This document shows positions 36,220 through 47,812 of a DNA stretch of 64,000 nt, piece by piece; within the stretch, counting starts at the first letter, position 1; each line of letters opens with the position of its first letter. The DNA is taken from assembly GCF_001423085.1 (NCBI RefSeq), contig NZ_LMNU01000012.1, positions 194,698 through 258,697 of the forward strand, given 5' to 3'. A model generated the notes under the pieces. The model did not search any database, was not told the origin of the DNA, and saw only the letters and a list, made by a program, of their open reading frames with translations. This stretch comes from Methylobacterium sp. Leaf125 (lineage in GTDB: Bacteria > Pseudomonadota > Alphaproteobacteria > Rhizobiales > Beijerinckiaceae). Made by a program: the position numbers and the translations under genes.

Positions 36220-37977
36220 TTAGCGGACCGGGTTCTCGTCGTAGGTGAAGATATCGCGATCCTTGGTCTCCGGGATGAAGAGGAGACCGATGACGAAGGT
36301 CATCGCGGCGATCGCGATCGGGTACCACAGGCCGTTGTAGATGTTGCCGGTCTGGGCGACGATGGCGAAGGAGGTCGCCGGCAGCAGGCCGCCGAACCAG
36401 CCGTTGCCGATGTGATAGGGCAGCGACATCGAAGTGTAGCGGATACGGGTCGGGAACAGCTCCACCAGGGCCGCCGCGATCGGGCCGTAGACCATCGTCA
36501 CGTAGAGGACGAGGATCGTCAGGATACCGATGACCACGAGCTTCTGGCCCGTGAAGATGTCGATCGGATTGGCGGCCTTGACGATGCTGGCATTGCCGGC
36601 CGGCGCCGGGTAGCCCGCCGCGGTGAGCGCCGCCGGCACCGCCTTGGCGAAGGCCGGGTCGGCGACGGGGAAGTCCTTGCCGGCGATGGTCACGATGGTC
36701 GGTGCGCCGGCGGCGACCGGCTCGGTGGTGTAGTTCACGGCGGAGCGGGCGAGCAGCGCCTTGGCGACGTCGCACGCCTTGGTGAACTTGGCCGTACCGA
36801 CCGGATTGAACTGGAACGAGCAATCGTCCGGGTTGGTCTTGACCACCACCGGCACCGTCGACTGCGCCTGGTAGAGCGCCGGGTTCGCGTTGGCGGTGAG
36901 TTGCTCGAACAGCGGGAAGTAGGTCAGCGCCGCGATCAGGCAGCCGCCGAGGATCACCGGCTTGCGCCCGATCTTGTCGGAGAGCGCGCCGAAGAACAGG
37001 AAGCCGCCGGTGGCGAGCAGCAGCGACCAGGCGATCAGCACGTTGGCGGTGAACTGGTCGACCTTGAGGATGCTCTGGAGGAAGAACAGGGCGTAGAACT
37101 GCCCGGCGTACCAGACCACCGCCTGGCCGGCGGTAAGGCCGAGCAGGGCGAGGAGCGCCCACTTGGCATTGCGCCACTGGCCGAATGCCTCCGAGAGCGG
37201 CGCCTTGGAGTGGGTGCCTTCCTCCTTCATCTTCTTGAAGGCCGGGCTCTCGTTCATCTGCAGGCGAATCCAGACGGAGATGAGCAGCAGCACGCAGGAG
37301 ACGAGGAACGGGATGCGCCAGCCCCAGGCCTGGAAGGCCGTAAGGGTGGTCTGGGTGCCGTCAGCTGCCGTCGTGACCGTCGGCGCGTAGGCACCGTTCA
37401 CGTAGCCCTGCGTCGACAGGATGATGATCAGCGAGAGCAGCAGTCCGAGGGTCGCGGTCGTCTGAATGAAGGCGGTGTAGAAGCCGCGGCGGCCTCGTGG
37501 GGCATGCTCGGCCACGTAGACGGCCGCGCCGCCGTACTCGCCCCCCAGAGCCAGGCCCTGGAGCATGCGCAGCGCCAGCAGCGTCACCGGGGCGACCCAG
37601 CCGATGCCGTAGCCGTTCAGGGTATCGTAGGAGGGCAGCAGGCCGACGCAGAAGGTCGAGATGCCCATGATCAGGATGGTGATGAGGAAGGTGTGCTTGC
37701 GCCCCACCATGTCGCCAAGCCGGCCGAACACCAGGGCGCCGAAGGGGCGGACGAGGAACCCGGCCGCGAAGGCGAGCAGGGCGAAGATGTTGCGCGTGGC
37801 TTCCGGATACGCCGAGAAGAACTGCGCCCCGATGATCGTCGCGAGCGATCCATAGAGGTAGAAATCGTACCACTCGAAGACGGTGCCGAGGGACGAGGCG
37901 AGAATGACTTTCTTCTCGCCGGCGCTCATCGGCCGTGTGGCCGGATCGCTGATGGGAATTGCGCTGGACGCAACCAT
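36220..37977 (-). CDS. MHS-type MFS transporter with a large hydrophilic insert
   Basis: ATG at 37977 (MVASSAIPISDPATRPMSAG), with a GGAG about 10 bases upstream, gives 585 residues. MFS metabolite:H+ symporter motifs: SSLGTVFEWYDFYLYGSLAT, RPFGALVFGRLGDMVGRKHTF, LRMLQGLALGGEYGGAAVYV and GALSDKIGRKPVI. About 120 residues (roughly 390-500, including FPLFEQLTANANP to DIFTGQ, with a Cys pair) are inserted before the later helices; ordinary MHS members (ProP, ShiA) are near 430-500. Substrate may be a carboxylate or betaine, with the acetate genes upstream a weak hint. Confidence 0.85.
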   Translation of the reverse strand: MVASSAIPISDPATRPMSAGEKKVILASSLGTVFEWYDFYLYGSLATIIGAQFFSAYPEATRNIFALLAFAAGFLVRPFGALVFGRLGDMVGRKHTFLITILIMGISTFCVGLLPSYDTLNGYGIGWVAPVTLLALRMLQGLALGGEYGGAAVYVAEHAPRGRRGFYTAFIQTTATLGLLLSLIIILSTQGYVNGAYAPTVTTAADGTQTTLTAFQAWGWRIPFLVSCVLLLISVWIRLQMNESPAFKKMKEEGTHSKAPLSEAFGQWRNAKWALLALLGLTAGQAVVWYAGQFYALFFLQSILKVDQFTANVLIAWSLLLATGGFLFFGALSDKIGRKPVILGGCLIAALTYFPLFEQLTANANPALYQAQSTVPVVVKTNPDDCSFQFNPVGTAKFTKACDVAKALLARSAVNYTTEPVAAGAPTIVTIAGKDFPVADPAFAKAVPAALTAAGYPAPAGNASIVKAANPIDIFTGQKLVVIGILTILVLYVTMVYGPIAAALVELFPTRIRYTSMSLPYHIGNGWFGGLLPATSFAIVAQTGNIYNGLWYPIAIAAMTFVIGLLFIPETKDRDIFTYDENPVR

Positions 37978-38312
37978 GGGACGTTTCTCCAAGTCTCGTT
38001 CTGCCCGGGCGTAGTCCACCCGTGACGTGTTTGACCCTGCAGGTCCCGAAGCCTTGTCGCTCAGCCTGCCCGGACTGTTCAGGCGCACCGATTGCGCGAG
38101 CCTATGCCTGGGACCCGTGGCCGGATGCTAGGCCACGCCACGTTTTCGCCCAAGTCCCAAACACCGCCGCACTGTCCTGAATTCGGATATTTTTCAAGTC
38201 TTCCCGAAATTTTTTTTGCATTTGGGAGGGATTAGAATTCAGGGTCGCAACGAAAGAGGGCGCGACTTGCGTCGCGCCCTCTCATCTCGCCGACACTGAT
38301 GGGGTCAGTGGC
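37978..38312. other. Intergenic region between transporter and actP
   Basis: 335 bases. It holds the transporter promoter (an AT-rich stretch around 38180-38240 including ATTTTTCAAG and an eight-T run) and the hairpin at 38256-38281. No gene is seen. Confidence 0.5.
38256..38281 (-). terminator. Hairpin terminator of the actP operon
   Basis: An 11-bp perfect stem (GAGGGCGCGAC / GTCGCGCCCTC) with loop TTGC lies 31 bases past the actP stop. Confidence 0.75.
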
Positions 38313-40007
38313 TCAGTGTGCGTGGGCTCCATCGGCGCCGATCCCGGTCTCCGAGCGAACGAATTGCGCATCGAAGAGTGCGCGCTCACGCTGGGCCCGC
38401 TTGGTGTTGTCGAGCTTCGAGACGACGATGATCGTCAGGAAGGCCAGCGGCATCGAGAACAGGGCCGGATTGTCGTAGGGGAAGATCGCCACCGGGTTCC
38501 CGAAGGTGGTGACCCAGACGGCCTTCGACAGAACCACCATGCCGACCGCCGCGACGAGGCCGACGAGGCCGCCGATGAGGGCGCCCCAGGTGGTGGTGCC
38601 CTTCCACAGGATCGACATGGTCAGGACCGGGAAGTTGCAGCTCGCCGCGACCGAGAAGGCGAGACCGACCATGAACGCGACGTTCTGATTCTCGAAGACG
38701 TAGCCGAGATAGATCGCCACGATGCCGATGACGACGGCGGCGATCTTGGAGAGTCGGACCTCCGCGGCCTCGTTGGTGCGCCCGCGGGCGATCACCTGGG
38801 CGTAGAGGTCGTGGCTCACCGCGGAGGCGCCCGCGAGGGTCAGGCCCGCCACCACCGCCAGGATGGTCGCGAAGGCCACGGCCGAGATGAAGCCCAGGAA
38901 GTACGGGCCGCCCACCGCGTTGGCGAGGTTCACCGCCACCATGTTGGTGCCGCCGATCATGCCCTTGAGCTTGTCGAAGGCGCCGGCCGCGTCGAGGGAG
39001 AAGTAGGCCGGGTCGGACATCAGCAGGGCGATGCCGCCGAAGCCGATGATGAAGGTCAGGATGTAGAAGTAGCCGATCAGGCCGGTGGCGTAGAACACCG
39101 ACTTGCGGGCTGCCTGGGCGTCCGACACCGTGAAGAAGCGCATCAGGATGTGCGGCAGGCCGGCCGTTCCGAACATCAGGCCGACGCCGAGCGAGATCGC
39201 CTCGACCGGATTGTTGACGAGGCCGCCCGGCGCCATGATCGCGTCACCCTTGGGGTGAGTGGCGACGGCGGCGGCGAAGAGGGCCTCGGGGTTGAAGCCG
39301 TACTTGTATAGGACGGCGCCGGCCATGAAGGTCGCACCGCCGAGCAGCAGGCAGGCCTTGATCACCTGCACCCAGGTGGTCGCCTTCATGCCGCCGAAGG
39401 CCACGTAGACGATCATCAGCACGCCGACGATGATGACGGCGTAGAGATAGGGCAGGCCGAACAGGAGCTGGATCAGCTTTCCGGCGCCGACCATCTGGGC
39501 GATCAGGTAGAACGCCACCACCACCAGCGTGCCGGTGGCCGAGATGATGCGGATCGAGGTCTGGTCGAGGCGGAACGAGGCGACATCGGCGAAGGTGAAC
39601 TTGCCGAGGTTGCGCAGGCGCTCCGCGATGAGGAACAGCACGATCGGCCAGCCGACGAGGAAGCCGGTGGAGTAGATCAGGCCGTCGAAGCCGGAGGTGT
39701 AGACGAGGCCCGAGATGCCGAGGAACGAGGCGGCGGACATGTAGTCGCCCGCGATGGCCAGCGAGTTGGTGCCCGCCGAGATCCCGCCGCCGGCCGCGTA
39801 GAAGTCCGCGGCCGACTTGGTGCCCTTGGCGGCCTTGTAGGTGATGCCGAGGGTGAACAGCACGAAGAACGCGAACATGCCGATGGCCGGCCAGTTCGTC
39901 GCCGATTGCTTGACCGCGCCGAGGTCAGGACCGGCGGCGTAGGCGGCCGTTACGGCGAGAGCCGCCAGGGCTGTGCCGAGGACGAGGGGATGCTTGAGGC
40001 GGATCAT
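38313..40007 (-). CDS. actP: ActP, cation/acetate symporter
   Basis: 564 residues, sodium:solute symporter family. A signal-like first segment ([17 protein letters not shown]) is followed by about 13 helices with [47 protein letters not shown] and [19 protein letters not shown], the conserved ActP segments. Its ATG overlaps the stop of the DUF485 gene (4 bases). Together with acs upstream it takes up acetate and short carboxylates. Confidence 0.94.
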   Translation of the reverse strand: MIRLKHPLVLGTALAALAVTAAYAAGPDLGAVKQSATNWPAIGMFAFFVLFTLGITYKAAKGTKSAADFYAAGGGISAGTNSLAIAGDYMSAASFLGISGLVYTSGFDGLIYSTGFLVGWPIVLFLIAERLRNLGKFTFADVASFRLDQTSIRIISATGTLVVVAFYLIAQMVGAGKLIQLLFGLPYLYAVIIVGVLMIVYVAFGGMKATTWVQVIKACLLLGGATFMAGAVLYKYGFNPEALFAAAVATHPKGDAIMAPGGLVNNPVEAISLGVGLMFGTAGLPHILMRFFTVSDAQAARKSVFYATGLIGYFYILTFIIGFGGIALLMSDPAYFSLDAAGAFDKLKGMIGGTNMVAVNLANAVGGPYFLGFISAVAFATILAVVAGLTLAGASAVSHDLYAQVIARGRTNEAAEVRLSKIAAVVIGIVAIYLGYVFENQNVAFMVGLAFSVAASCNFPVLTMSILWKGTTTWGALIGGLVGLVAAVGMVVLSKAVWVTTFGNPVAIFPYDNPALFSMPLAFLTIIVVSKLDNTKRAQRERALFDAQFVRSETGIGADGAHAH

Positions 40008-40312
40008 CGGCCAACGTCTCGCTTGAGGGCGGCGGTCAGCTCGTCGAAGCGGCCGTTGGCGCGCTGGACGTAGATGCCGGTGAGGATGAAGGCGAGCACG
40101 ATCACGGTGACGCCGAGGACGAGACCGAGGGAGGCGGTGCCCCCGCCGATCTTCACGGCCAGCAGCGCCTTGTCGAACGCGATCAGCCCGATGAAGCCGA
40201 AATAAATCAGCAGCATGATGATGGTGAGCGTCCAGCCGAAGCGCGTGCGCTCGTGGACGAGTTCCTTGAAATGCGGGCTCTGCGCAATGCGCGCAGTCTC
40301 CAGATCGGCCAT
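40004..40312 (-). CDS. DUF485 (YjcH-like) small membrane protein
   Basis: 102 residues with two helices ([18 protein letters not shown] and [20 protein letters not shown]) and the DUF485 feature [17 protein letters not shown]. coli yjcH sits between acs and actP in the same order. It probably assists ActP in the membrane. Confidence 0.93.
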   Translation of the reverse strand: MADLETARIAQSPHFKELVHERTRFGWTLTIIMLLIYFGFIGLIAFDKALLAVKIGGGTASLGLVLGVTVIVLAFILTGIYVQRANGRFDELTAALKRDVGR

Positions 40313-40392
40313 GACGGTTTTCTCCCAGGGATCCGCCTCTTGCCAGGGCGGCTTCCGGATTGAAGGCGTTTAAATTGTGGGGGGCAGAGGTC

Positions 40393-40423
40393 CGCGCGGA
40401 GTGAGGGTCACCCGCTCCGCGCG
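40393..40423 (-). terminator. Hairpin downstream of acs
   Basis: CGCGCGGAG pairs with CTCCGCGCG across a 13-base loop just past the acs stop. It lacks an obvious U-run on the coding strand, so it may be an attenuator between acs and the DUF485-actP pair. Confidence 0.5.
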
Positions 40424-40442
40424 ATCGGAGCGCCGGACTCGC

Positions 40443-42392
<1,950 letters not shown>

Positions 42393-42539
42393 CGCGTTGT
42401 CCCTATCGGTGCCCGATCGTATCGCGACTGTTCACGCAGCCGGGTCTTCCAAATACCGTCATAGGCTCAACGACATATTCCCCGCAAGCACCCTTATGGC
42501 TAAGGGCGGGACAGGACCGTGGTTTTGTTTGAACGAATG

Positions 42540-42788
42540 TCAGTTGCAGCCAATGCAGATGCCGGTCTCGACCTTTTTATCGATGGCGCGCTGCTTGCGG
42601 GTGGCGTCGGACGTGCGGTCCTCGTCCGGTGCGGCCCCGCGGCCCGGCGGCTTGGTCACGCCGGTCGAAGTGATGTTCCGGAACTGACCGGCCGATCCCA
42701 TATTCGGCTCGGTGCCACTCTGCTGAGCCAGGGCAACCCCCGGCAAACCGATCCCCAGGACGGCGATCAACGTCAACGCACGCATCAT
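42540..42788 (-). CDS. Small exported protein with C-terminal CxxC (82 aa)
   Basis: ATG at 42788 (MMRALTLIAVLGIGLPGVAL), with a cleavage site near ALAQQ, gives a mature part of about 60 residues rich in Gly/Pro/charged residues and ending ETGICIGCN. The CIGC at the extreme C-terminus may bind metal or form a disulfide. A signal peptide is clear. I do not recognise the family. It is next to the kinase-like gene at 42873, with 84 bases between. Confidence 0.65.
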   Translation of the reverse strand: MMRALTLIAVLGIGLPGVALAQQSGTEPNMGSAGQFRNITSTGVTKPPGRGAAPDEDRTSDATRKQRAIDKKVETGICIGCN

Positions 42789-42872
42789 TGTCTCCATGGC
42801 AGGGGAGGGCTCCCCTCCGCTCTGGATCCAACGCACGCTGCGTAGGCCGGTTGCAGCGACGCCGGCCCGCTC

Positions 42873-45581
42873 TCAGGCCCGCTTCGTCGCCCCGGGCACG
42901 GGGAACAGCATCTCCACCAGGGTGCCCTCGTCCTTCCGGCTCGAGATGTGGAAGCGACCGTGATTGGCCTCGGTGAGGGCCTTGGTCAGCGGCAGCCCCA
43001 GGCCGGTTCCGCGGGCGGGTTCGACCGGGAGGCCCGACCGGAAGGGATGCAGGGCCCCCTCCATCTCGGCCGCCGACATCCCGACCCCGGTGTCGCGGAT
43101 GCGCAGGGCGATCTCCCCGCGGTCGGCGAGCGAGGTCGAGACGATGACCTGCCCGCCGGCCTCCGTCAGCGCGATGGCGTTCGCGATGACGTTCAGGGTC
43201 GCCTGCTGCACGAAGCGCTCGTCGGCCGAGAGAACCGGCAGGTCGGTGAAGAAACTCGTGCGCAGGACGATGCGCCGCCGGACGGCCTCGGGGTGGAGGA
43301 GGGCGACGCAGCGCGAGACCACGTCGTTCAGGGACATGTCCGCGATGACCCGGTCGACCTTCCCGGATTCGATTCGCGCCAGGTCCAGCAGATCCGTGAC
43401 GAGATCGAGCAGGCGCGTGCCCGAATCGTGAACGCCCTGGAGGGACGCCCGGTCGTGCTGCGACCCCGTCGAATGACCGGTCCGGTCGATGAGACCGTCG
43501 AGCGAATCGAGCATCGCCTTCAGCGGCGCCTGGATCGTCTGACCGACCTGGGTCAGGAGCTCGGCCTGCTGCGAAATCGCGTCCCGCTCCGCCGGCGCAG
43601 TTCCGAGGTCGGCCGCATGACGCAGGTCGGCCCCGACCCGGTCAGGCATTGCGGGCGCGTCGCGGATCACCGCGCAGACGCGCTCCTCCGCGTCGCCGGA
43701 GAGCGGCAGCAGCTTCACCCAAAGACGACGACCCGTGCCGCGTGCCGCCACCGGCATCTCGTCCCGCACCGGAGCGCCCGGCTCGGCGTGCAGGCGTGCC
43801 AGCAGGTCGACGGCATGCTCGGAGGCGAACAGGCCGAGGAAACTCGCGCCCACCACCTCGCGCGGCTCGAGCCCGAAGGTCTCGGCGGTGCGTCGGTTCA
43901 GGGAGAGGATGCGAGCCTGATGATCGAGCAGCACGATGCCGTCCTCCAGCGCATCGAGCACCGCGCGGGCATCGAGGCTGTGGCGGGCGGCGAAATCCTG
44001 GGCGATCGCGGTCGCCTTTGCGGCGCGGGCATCCTCGCTCGGCTCGGCGTCGCGGGCGAGCAGAAGCTGTGCGGGTCGACCGGCCCATTCCAGGGCGGAT
44101 TGCTCGATCAGGACGCTGACCCGCCCGCCGCCGCGGGTCGCGAGAACCAGGGGTGCCTCACCCGCCGGACGGTCCTGCGGATCGAGGCCACCGAACAGGT
44201 GGACGATCCCACCAGCCGCCGTCAGCTCCTCCCGCGTCGCGTACCCTACGAGGCGCAGGAGGGGCTGGTTGGCGAACAGCACGGTGTCGTCGCGGTAGAC
44301 CAGCACGCCGGCGGGAATGCGCTCCAGGGTCGCCACCATGGCGCCATCGGGCAACGGCTCCTCGGACGACCGCACGAACGGGACCGGAAACGGCATCACC
44401 GCGCAGGGTAAGCTGGGCTCGGCTTCCTTGTCCGAACGCTCGTCGCCCGCGAACCGGGCACCCAGGGCGCGCGCGATCTCGCGGAACGCGGCGTGCTCGT
44501 GGCTCGAGAGATGCGGATCGGAGGACTCGACAGCGGCCTCGACAGCGGAACCGGCCGGCGCATCCGCCACGGCCTCGACCGGCGCATCGGCCGCTGCCTC
44601 GGCCTCAGCGTGCGAGGCCGCGTGCGGATGGGAAGCGGCCACCTCCGCGGGTGTCGGTGATGCGGGCGCCGGTTCGATCTCGAGTTCCGAGGAGGTCGCC
44701 ACCGGAGCCATGATCGACCGGATCTGCCCGAAGCCGCGAAAGCCCGAACCGGCCCGATTCTTCGGCGCGCCGGACACGTCGAGGTCACAGAGGCCGCCAT
44801 CCGCCGCGATCAGCGTCAGCGGGATCGCCCGGAAGGTCCGCCCCAGGTCGAGGGCGGCGAGCAGGCCACCGGCATCGCACAGGACGTCCGCGTCAGCCAA
44901 GGCCTGCCAGCTCCGCCCCTCGAGGCGTCGGCGCAGGGCCGGTCCGGCTGCCGGCGAGACCTGGAGGATCGTCCCCGTCGCGTCGCTCTCCCAGGTGAAG
45001 CGCTGCCGGGCGACGATCGGCGCTTCCATCTCGACGACCGGCTCGTGCGAGACCGGTTCTTGCGCGACCGCGTCTTGCGAGATTGGCGCGTTCACGTCGT
45101 CCGGCGCAACGCTCGGATCGCTATCGACCGCCGATGCGCCGTGTTCGCTGCGCGGACGACGAGGCGGCAGCCGAATCGGCAGCGGCGTGTTCGCGACGAG
45201 CACGACGGCGTCGCGCGACGCGGTGAGGGCGACGCGCATCACGCTGAACAACACCGGCGGTGCGAGGCGCCGGGGGTCGAGATGCAACCGCATCAGCAGC
45301 GGCTCATTGGTCCGCAGGGGGGCGCGCCCGATCTGCTCGCCGAGCCGCAGCTCCGCGTCGACGCGGCCGTCCGATCCGCCAATGCCGTCTCGAAGGCTCT
45401 CGGCCCGAGGCGAGGCGTGCAGGATCCGCGTCCCGTCCGCATTGAGGAGCAGAATCGCCGTTCCGGGATCGCTCATGCGGGCGCCGAGGCGCGAATCATC
45501 CGCGCATCGACGCAGAGCCGCCTGAATCGCCCCGTCGTCCTTCCAACCCGGCCCTGAGGCTCCACTCTCGAACATCCGCAC
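42873..45581 (-). CDS. PAS-domain histidine-kinase-like protein lacking the phosphoacceptor His
   Basis: 902 residues. The N-terminal ~430 residues are variable, with an Ala/Glu/Pro-rich linker. PAS domains follow (LERIPAGVLVYRDDTVLFANQPLL, and ALEDGIVLLDHQARILSLNRRTAETFGL). The H-box reads LLTQVGQTIQAPLKAMLDSL where kinases have SHExRTPL: His is replaced by Gln at about residue 681 (codon CAG, 43541-43539). The ATPase domain is intact (NVIANAIALTEAGG, IRDTGVGM, GTGLGLPLTKAL). This parallels DivL-like proteins, where another residue replaces His and the protein acts as an allosteric regulator. No receiver partner is adjacent. Confidence 0.88.
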   Translation of the reverse strand: MRMFESGASGPGWKDDGAIQAALRRCADDSRLGARMSDPGTAILLLNADGTRILHASPRAESLRDGIGGSDGRVDAELRLGEQIGRAPLRTNEPLLMRLHLDPRRLAPPVLFSVMRVALTASRDAVVLVANTPLPIRLPPRRPRSEHGASAVDSDPSVAPDDVNAPISQDAVAQEPVSHEPVVEMEAPIVARQRFTWESDATGTILQVSPAAGPALRRRLEGRSWQALADADVLCDAGGLLAALDLGRTFRAIPLTLIAADGGLCDLDVSGAPKNRAGSGFRGFGQIRSIMAPVATSSELEIEPAPASPTPAEVAASHPHAASHAEAEAAADAPVEAVADAPAGSAVEAAVESSDPHLSSHEHAAFREIARALGARFAGDERSDKEAEPSLPCAVMPFPVPFVRSSEEPLPDGAMVATLERIPAGVLVYRDDTVLFANQPLLRLVGYATREELTAAGGIVHLFGGLDPQDRPAGEAPLVLATRGGGRVSVLIEQSALEWAGRPAQLLLARDAEPSEDARAAKATAIAQDFAARHSLDARAVLDALEDGIVLLDHQARILSLNRRTAETFGLEPREVVGASFLGLFASEHAVDLLARLHAEPGAPVRDEMPVAARGTGRRLWVKLLPLSGDAEERVCAVIRDAPAMPDRVGADLRHAADLGTAPAERDAISQQAELLTQVGQTIQAPLKAMLDSLDGLIDRTGHSTGSQHDRASLQGVHDSGTRLLDLVTDLLDLARIESGKVDRVIADMSLNDVVSRCVALLHPEAVRRRIVLRTSFFTDLPVLSADERFVQQATLNVIANAIALTEAGGQVIVSTSLADRGEIALRIRDTGVGMSAAEMEGALHPFRSGLPVEPARGTGLGLPLTKALTEANHGRFHISSRKDEGTLVEMLFPVPGATKRA

Positions 45582-45776
45582 CTGTTTCGCGTGACGAATC
45601 TTGGAACGTGACGTCCTTTTTACCGCGTCACCGCCTCTCCATAAGCCACGAGAGGAGCCGCCGCACGTTTACCTGTTGTCAACCTTAATGCTCCCGAGCA
45701 GGGTGGCATAGGGCTGGGGCTGTGCTATTGTGCAGCGCACAACAAGCCATCAACAATTCAGAACGAGGAGAGGATA

Positions 45777-46268
45777 ATGAGCAGCACCCCGAATTACGAG
45801 GTTCCCGCCGAGATGCGCGATTTCGCCGAGAAGAGCGTCGATCAGGCCCGCAAGGCCTTCGACACCTTCATCAGCGCCGCCCGCCGCACCGCAGACACCG
45901 TGCAGGGTTCCGCCGAGATGGCACGCACCAATGCGCACGATGTGTCCGCCCGCGGCTTCGAGTTCGCCGAGCAGAACGTGACAGCGGCCTTCGACCTCGC
46001 CCAGAAGCTTGTCCGCTCGCGCGACCTGCAGGAAGCCATGCAGCATCAGGCCGAGTTCGTGCGCAGCCAGTTCGCCGCGATTCAGGCCCAGGCCAAGGAG
46101 TTCGGTGGTCTCGCCCAGTCGGCGATCCAGCAGAGCGCCGAAAAGGCCAAGGGCGCCATGCAGGAAGGCGCCGAGCATGCCCGCAAGGCCATGGAGCAGG
46201 GCTCCGAGGCCGCTCGCAAGGCCGGCAGCGATGCCGAGCAGGCCATGCGGAACGCGACCAACTCCTGA
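45777..46268 (+). CDS. Phasin family protein
   Basis: 163 residues, mostly amphipathic helix: PAEMRDFAEKSVDQARKAFD, SARGFEFAEQNVTAAFDLAQKLVRSRDL, FVRSQFAAIQAQAKEFGG. It matches the phasin_2/phasin family that coats polyhydroxyalkanoate granules. The ribosome site GAGGAGAGG sits close upstream of the ATG. A hairpin follows at 46306-46336. Monocistronic. Confidence 0.92.
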   Translation: MSSTPNYEVPAEMRDFAEKSVDQARKAFDTFISAARRTADTVQGSAEMARTNAHDVSARGFEFAEQNVTAAFDLAQKLVRSRDLQEAMQHQAEFVRSQFAAIQAQAKEFGGLAQSAIQQSAEKAKGAMQEGAEHARKAMEQGSEAARKAGSDAEQAMRNATNS

Positions 46269-46305
46269 TCGCCTGTCCGCGGAGCCCTCGCGGCTCCACG
46301 CCTCG

Positions 46306-46336
46306 CAGCCCGCTTCGCCCCCGGCCGAGCGGGCTG
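46306..46336 (+). terminator. Terminator after phasin gene
   Basis: CAGCCCGCT pairs with AGCGGGCTG across a 13-base loop and is followed by TTTGCG. A shorter hairpin (GGAGCC/GGCTCC) lies just before it at 46281-46297. Confidence 0.7.
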
Positions 46337-46487
46337 TTTGCGTTCAGGGCCGCGCGTGCCGGCCGAAACCGGCCGAAATGCCCCGTGTCGAGAACGAGAC
46401 TTGCCCACCACGGGCGTGTCTCCTAACCCTGACGCCGCGCCGTGCCCGGGTGTCCCGGAGCGGCGCGGTCAACGAGGGCGTAAGACC

Positions 46488-46802
46488 ATGCGACGTATCT
46501 CCCGAGGCAGTCTGATCCTCACGGTTCTCGTCGGGCTGTTCGCGGCACAGAGTGCCAGCGCGCAGTATTACGATGACGGCTACGATCGGCCGCCGCCGCG
46601 CCGGGCCTATGAGGAGCGCCGCCTGCCGCCCCGTCGCGAGGTCGGCTTGAACTGCGACGCGGTCCAGTCGGGCCTGACCGGCTTCCAGCCCTATTCCTGC
46701 CCGCTCCCGGGTCCGCGGCCGCTCGGTGCGCGCTGCTTCTGCAACATGCCGATCGCGCCCTTCAGCCCGCCGCAGACCGCGGTCGGGCGCGTGGTCCCCT
46801 GA
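46488..46802 (+). CDS. Small exported Arg/Pro/Tyr-rich protein (104 aa)
   Basis: ATG at 46488 (MRRISRGSLILTVLVGLFAA) has a signal peptide ending near SASA. The mature part starts QYYDDGYDRPPPRRAYEERR, then EVGLNCDAVQSGLTGFQPYS and several Cys (CPLPGPRPLGARCFCNMPI). Likely periplasmic or envelope-attached. Such small Cys-containing secreted proteins occur in Methylobacteriaceae, but I cannot name a function. Confidence 0.7.
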   Translation: MRRISRGSLILTVLVGLFAAQSASAQYYDDGYDRPPPRRAYEERRLPPRREVGLNCDAVQSGLTGFQPYSCPLPGPRPLGARCFCNMPIAPFSPPQTAVGRVVP

Positions 46803-46892
46803 GCGTTCGAAGAGTCGACGCGCCGAACGCAGAAAGCCGCGTCATCCTCGTGGATGGCGCGGCATTCCAATTGATGATCCCGTCGGGCGATT

Positions 46893-47555
46893 TCAGTTCA
46901 GGACGACGACCTTGGCGCCGACCTTCACCCGCTCATAGAGATCGGTGACGTCCTCGTTGGTCATCCGGATGCAGCCTGACGAGACGGCCTGACCGATCGT
47001 ATCAGGCTCGTTGGAGCCGTGGATGCGGTACTCGGTGCTGCCGATGTACATGGCGCGGGCACCAAGCGGGTTCTCCACGCCGCCGGCCATGTAGCGCGGC
47101 AGGTCGGGACGACGGGCGATCATCGCGGCGGGGGGCGTCCAAGACGGCCACTCCTTCTTCGCGGTCACCGTCTTCACGCCCGACCAGGTGAAGCCCGGGC
47201 GACCGACGCCGACGCCGTAGCGAAGGGCCTCGCCATTCGGCATCACGAAGTAGAGGCGCCGCTCGGCCGTGGAGACCACGATCGTACCCGGCTTATAGTT
47301 TCCGTCGAAGGCCACGATTTCGCGCGGGATCGGGGCAACCTGCGCCTGGGGCGCGGCCTGGTAGCCCTGTCCGGCGGTGGCCGGGTAGCCGTACGGATCA
47401 TCGGTCGTGCGGCCGTAGCCGTAGGCCGGATCGGACGAGTAGTAATCCTCGCCGGAATTCGTGCCGAACGGATCATAGGGAGCCGCCAGAACAGGGCTCG
47501 CGGAGAGAACGCAGACACCGAGTATGCCTGTGAGGGCGGTCGCCAAGGTCTTCAT
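46893..47555 (-). CDS. L,D-transpeptidase (YkuD family)
   Basis: ATG at 47555 (MKTLATALTGILGVCVLSAS) gives 220 residues with a signal peptide. A Tyr/Gly/Pro-rich linker follows, then the YkuD catalytic domain: ERRLYFVMPNGEALRYGVGV, then RIHGSNEPDTIGQAVSSGCIRMTNEDV with the HGS..SxGCIR catalytic Cys. It cross-links peptidoglycan or attaches proteins to it in the periplasm. Alphaproteobacteria commonly have several copies. Confidence 0.93.
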   Translation of the reverse strand: MKTLATALTGILGVCVLSASPVLAAPYDPFGTNSGEDYYSSDPAYGYGRTTDDPYGYPATAGQGYQAAPQAQVAPIPREIVAFDGNYKPGTIVVSTAERRLYFVMPNGEALRYGVGVGRPGFTWSGVKTVTAKKEWPSWTPPAAMIARRPDLPRYMAGGVENPLGARAMYIGSTEYRIHGSNEPDTIGQAVSSGCIRMTNEDVTDLYERVKVGAKVVVLN

Positions 47556-47812
47556 GTTGGATCCCTTACCTATGCCGTAACCTTTGCTATACAAGCGTAA
47601 GCATGGGACAGTGGTTCCACGGCCTGCGAGAAATCCGTCGTTTTTGCGGCGACCCCGGTTTTAATCCCTCTCTGACACCGCCCGCATGAGGGCAGGCGAA
47701 GCGGGAATGGGGCGGCTGAGGACAAGGTCGCGTCCGGTCGTGTCGGTCATGGCAGCCATCCGCGCCAGAGTTTGCGGGGGAGGGTCGGTCAGCGCCTCTG
47801 CTGGTTCATCGT

